From Syntrophorhabdaceae bacterium (GTDB lineage: Bacteria; Desulfobacterota; Syntrophorhabdia; Syntrophorhabdales; Syntrophorhabdaceae), in the NCBI GenBank assembly GCA_026416315.1, contig JAOAFK010000057.1, positions 1 to 6,532 of the forward strand: a stretch of 6,532 nucleotides of DNA. The letters are read 5' to 3'. Below, piece by piece: positions 5,868-6,532 of the stretch; position 1 is the stretch's first letter; each line of letters opens with the position of its first letter. The position numbers and the translations under genes are program-made. A model generated the notes under the pieces. It did not search any database. It was not told the origin of the DNA and saw nothing but the letters and a program-made list of their open reading frames with translations.

Positions 5868-6305
5868 TTATTTCTGAGAGGTTTTTATGTTGAGTCTTAA
5901 AGCAAGTTCATCGAGTTTTTTCTGTTCTTTTTTGCTTATAGCCTTCTTTATATTGTATAATGCCTTTGATTTCAGGGTCTCCAATGTCTTTATCTCTTTT
6001 AAAATTTCTGTTAGTTCTGTTTTTAGATGATCAATTTTTTCTGAAAGTCTATTTTTTTCTTTTAAAAGGAGTGATTTCTTTTCTTCAAGGGATACTATAT
6101 GCTCCCTTAAAACAAATACCTCATTACTGTCTAAAATATTAAGGGATAGCCTTACATAGTTCTTTCTAATATCGCCGTCAATTGAGATGATCTGTGCAGA
6201 AATCATTTCAAAAGAATTTATTGTTTTCTGTAACTCCTTCTTTTTTTCTGATAGTAAATTTTCTTTAACTTCAATGAGTTTACCAAAACGAATTATAGAT
6301 TTCAT
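5868..6305 (-). CDS. fliJ: Flagellar export protein FliJ
   Basis: FliJ is the small coiled-coil stalk protein that sits in the FliI hexamer, contacts FlhA and helps couple energy to flagellar protein export. This 145-aa protein matches the usual family length. Nearly the whole chain is predicted helical with heptad-like Leu/Ile spacing and abundant Lys/Glu (about 9-48 and 65-138), fitting an antiparallel two-helix coiled coil. The C-terminal pattern with KKEQKKLDELAL (125-136) resembles the conserved FliJ end. The ATG is preceded by AAGGG (6319-6315, nine-base spacer), which overlaps the fliI stop, leaving 12 bp between the genes. FliJ diverges rapidly in sequence, so position between fliI and fliK is an important part of the call. 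Confidence 0.9.
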   Translation of the reverse strand: MKSIIRFGKLIEVKENLLSEKKKELQKTINSFEMISAQIISIDGDIRKNYVRLSLNILDSNEVFVLREHIVSLEEKKSLLLKEKNRLSEKIDHLKTELTEILKEIKTLETLKSKALYNIKKAISKKEQKKLDELALRLNIKTSQK

Positions 6306-6317
6306 TGATAAAAGCCC

Positions 6318-6532
6318 TTATTTCATATAAAAAAGCATTTTCATGCTGTTTATGGCATCTTCTATGGTTACCTTTTTATCTATCTCCTGCATAAGAAATA
6401 CATTGACTTTATCGATCATGGCCATTGCGTAATCTATCTTTGGATTGCTTCCTGTTTTATATGCACCTATATTAATTAAATCCTCTGCCTTTTCATATTC
6501 TGATAATATCTCTATAATCTTTGTGGAATATT
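6318..6532 (-). CDS. fliI: Flagellum-specific ATPase FliI, C-terminal end (cut by the window's right edge)
   Basis: FliI is the cytoplasmic ATPase of the flagellar type III export apparatus, an F1-beta/alpha-like hexamer. Only the last 70 codons are visible, read in frame to a TAA at 6320-6318. They form the C-terminal helical domain: EYEKAEDLINIGAYKTGSNP (11-30 of the fragment) followed by KIDYAMAMIDKVNVFLMQ, a signature close to that of FliI and related type III ATPases. The Walker motifs are outside the window. The immediately following fliJ separates it from F-type or virulence-type ATPases. The protein appears intact at its C-terminus. Confidence 0.95.
   Translation of the reverse strand, partial: YSTKIIEILSEYEKAEDLINIGAYKTGSNPKIDYAMAMIDKVNVFLMQEIDKKVTIEDAINSMKMLFYMK

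Noticed and set aside
1..6532. CRISPR arrays, tRNA/rRNA genes, insertion sequences, phage or defence genes
   Set aside because: No regularly spaced repeats, RNA-gene-like structures or transposase-like proteins were seen; the window is filled by flagellar genes.

Overview
The window is a compact flagellar gene cluster with every gene on the minus strand. In transcription order (right to left) it holds fliI (3' end only), fliJ, fliK, flgD, flgE, fliL, fliM and fliN (5' end only). No convincing plus-strand gene is present. Base composition is AT-rich, with frequent ATA, AAA and TTT codons. A sigma-54-like (-24/-12) promoter lies before fliL and a slightly weaker candidate before fliK. Gene order, low GC and sigma-54 signals suggest a motile Gram-negative such as a low-GC Desulfobacterota/Deltaproteobacteria or a Thermodesulfovibrio-like Nitrospirota; the exact taxon is inference and is not settled by the sequence.

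Layout. 6532-6318 is the C-terminus of the export ATPase FliI, followed closely by its coiled-coil partner FliJ (6305-5868). A 147-bp gap follows, with an AT-rich hairpin and then a sigma-54-like element. Next is the hook-building block: FliK (hook-length ruler, with an internal tandem duplication), FlgD (hook cap) and FlgE (hook protein), from 5720 to 1935 with short gaps. A 263-bp gap then holds a strong hairpin after flgE, a TGTCA-N6-TGACA palindrome and a very good sigma-54 promoter. The switch/stator-associated block FliL, FliM, FliN runs from 1671 out of the left edge.

How the genes work together. FliI and FliJ energise type III export. FliK measures the hook and switches export specificity, FlgD caps the growing hook and FlgE is its subunit. 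FliL sits by the stator in the inner membrane, and FliM/FliN form the cytoplasmic C-ring that binds CheY-P and sets rotation direction. The promoter/hairpin arrangement suggests three transcription blocks: fliIJ and upstream, fliK-flgD-flgE, and fliLMN.

The genes are a standard flagellar set and I see no wholly new system. The points worth a second look are the 66-residue tandem repeat in FliK, the missing GGxG motif in FliM, the predicted near-leaderless start of fliK, and the regulatory architecture of the two intergenic gaps.
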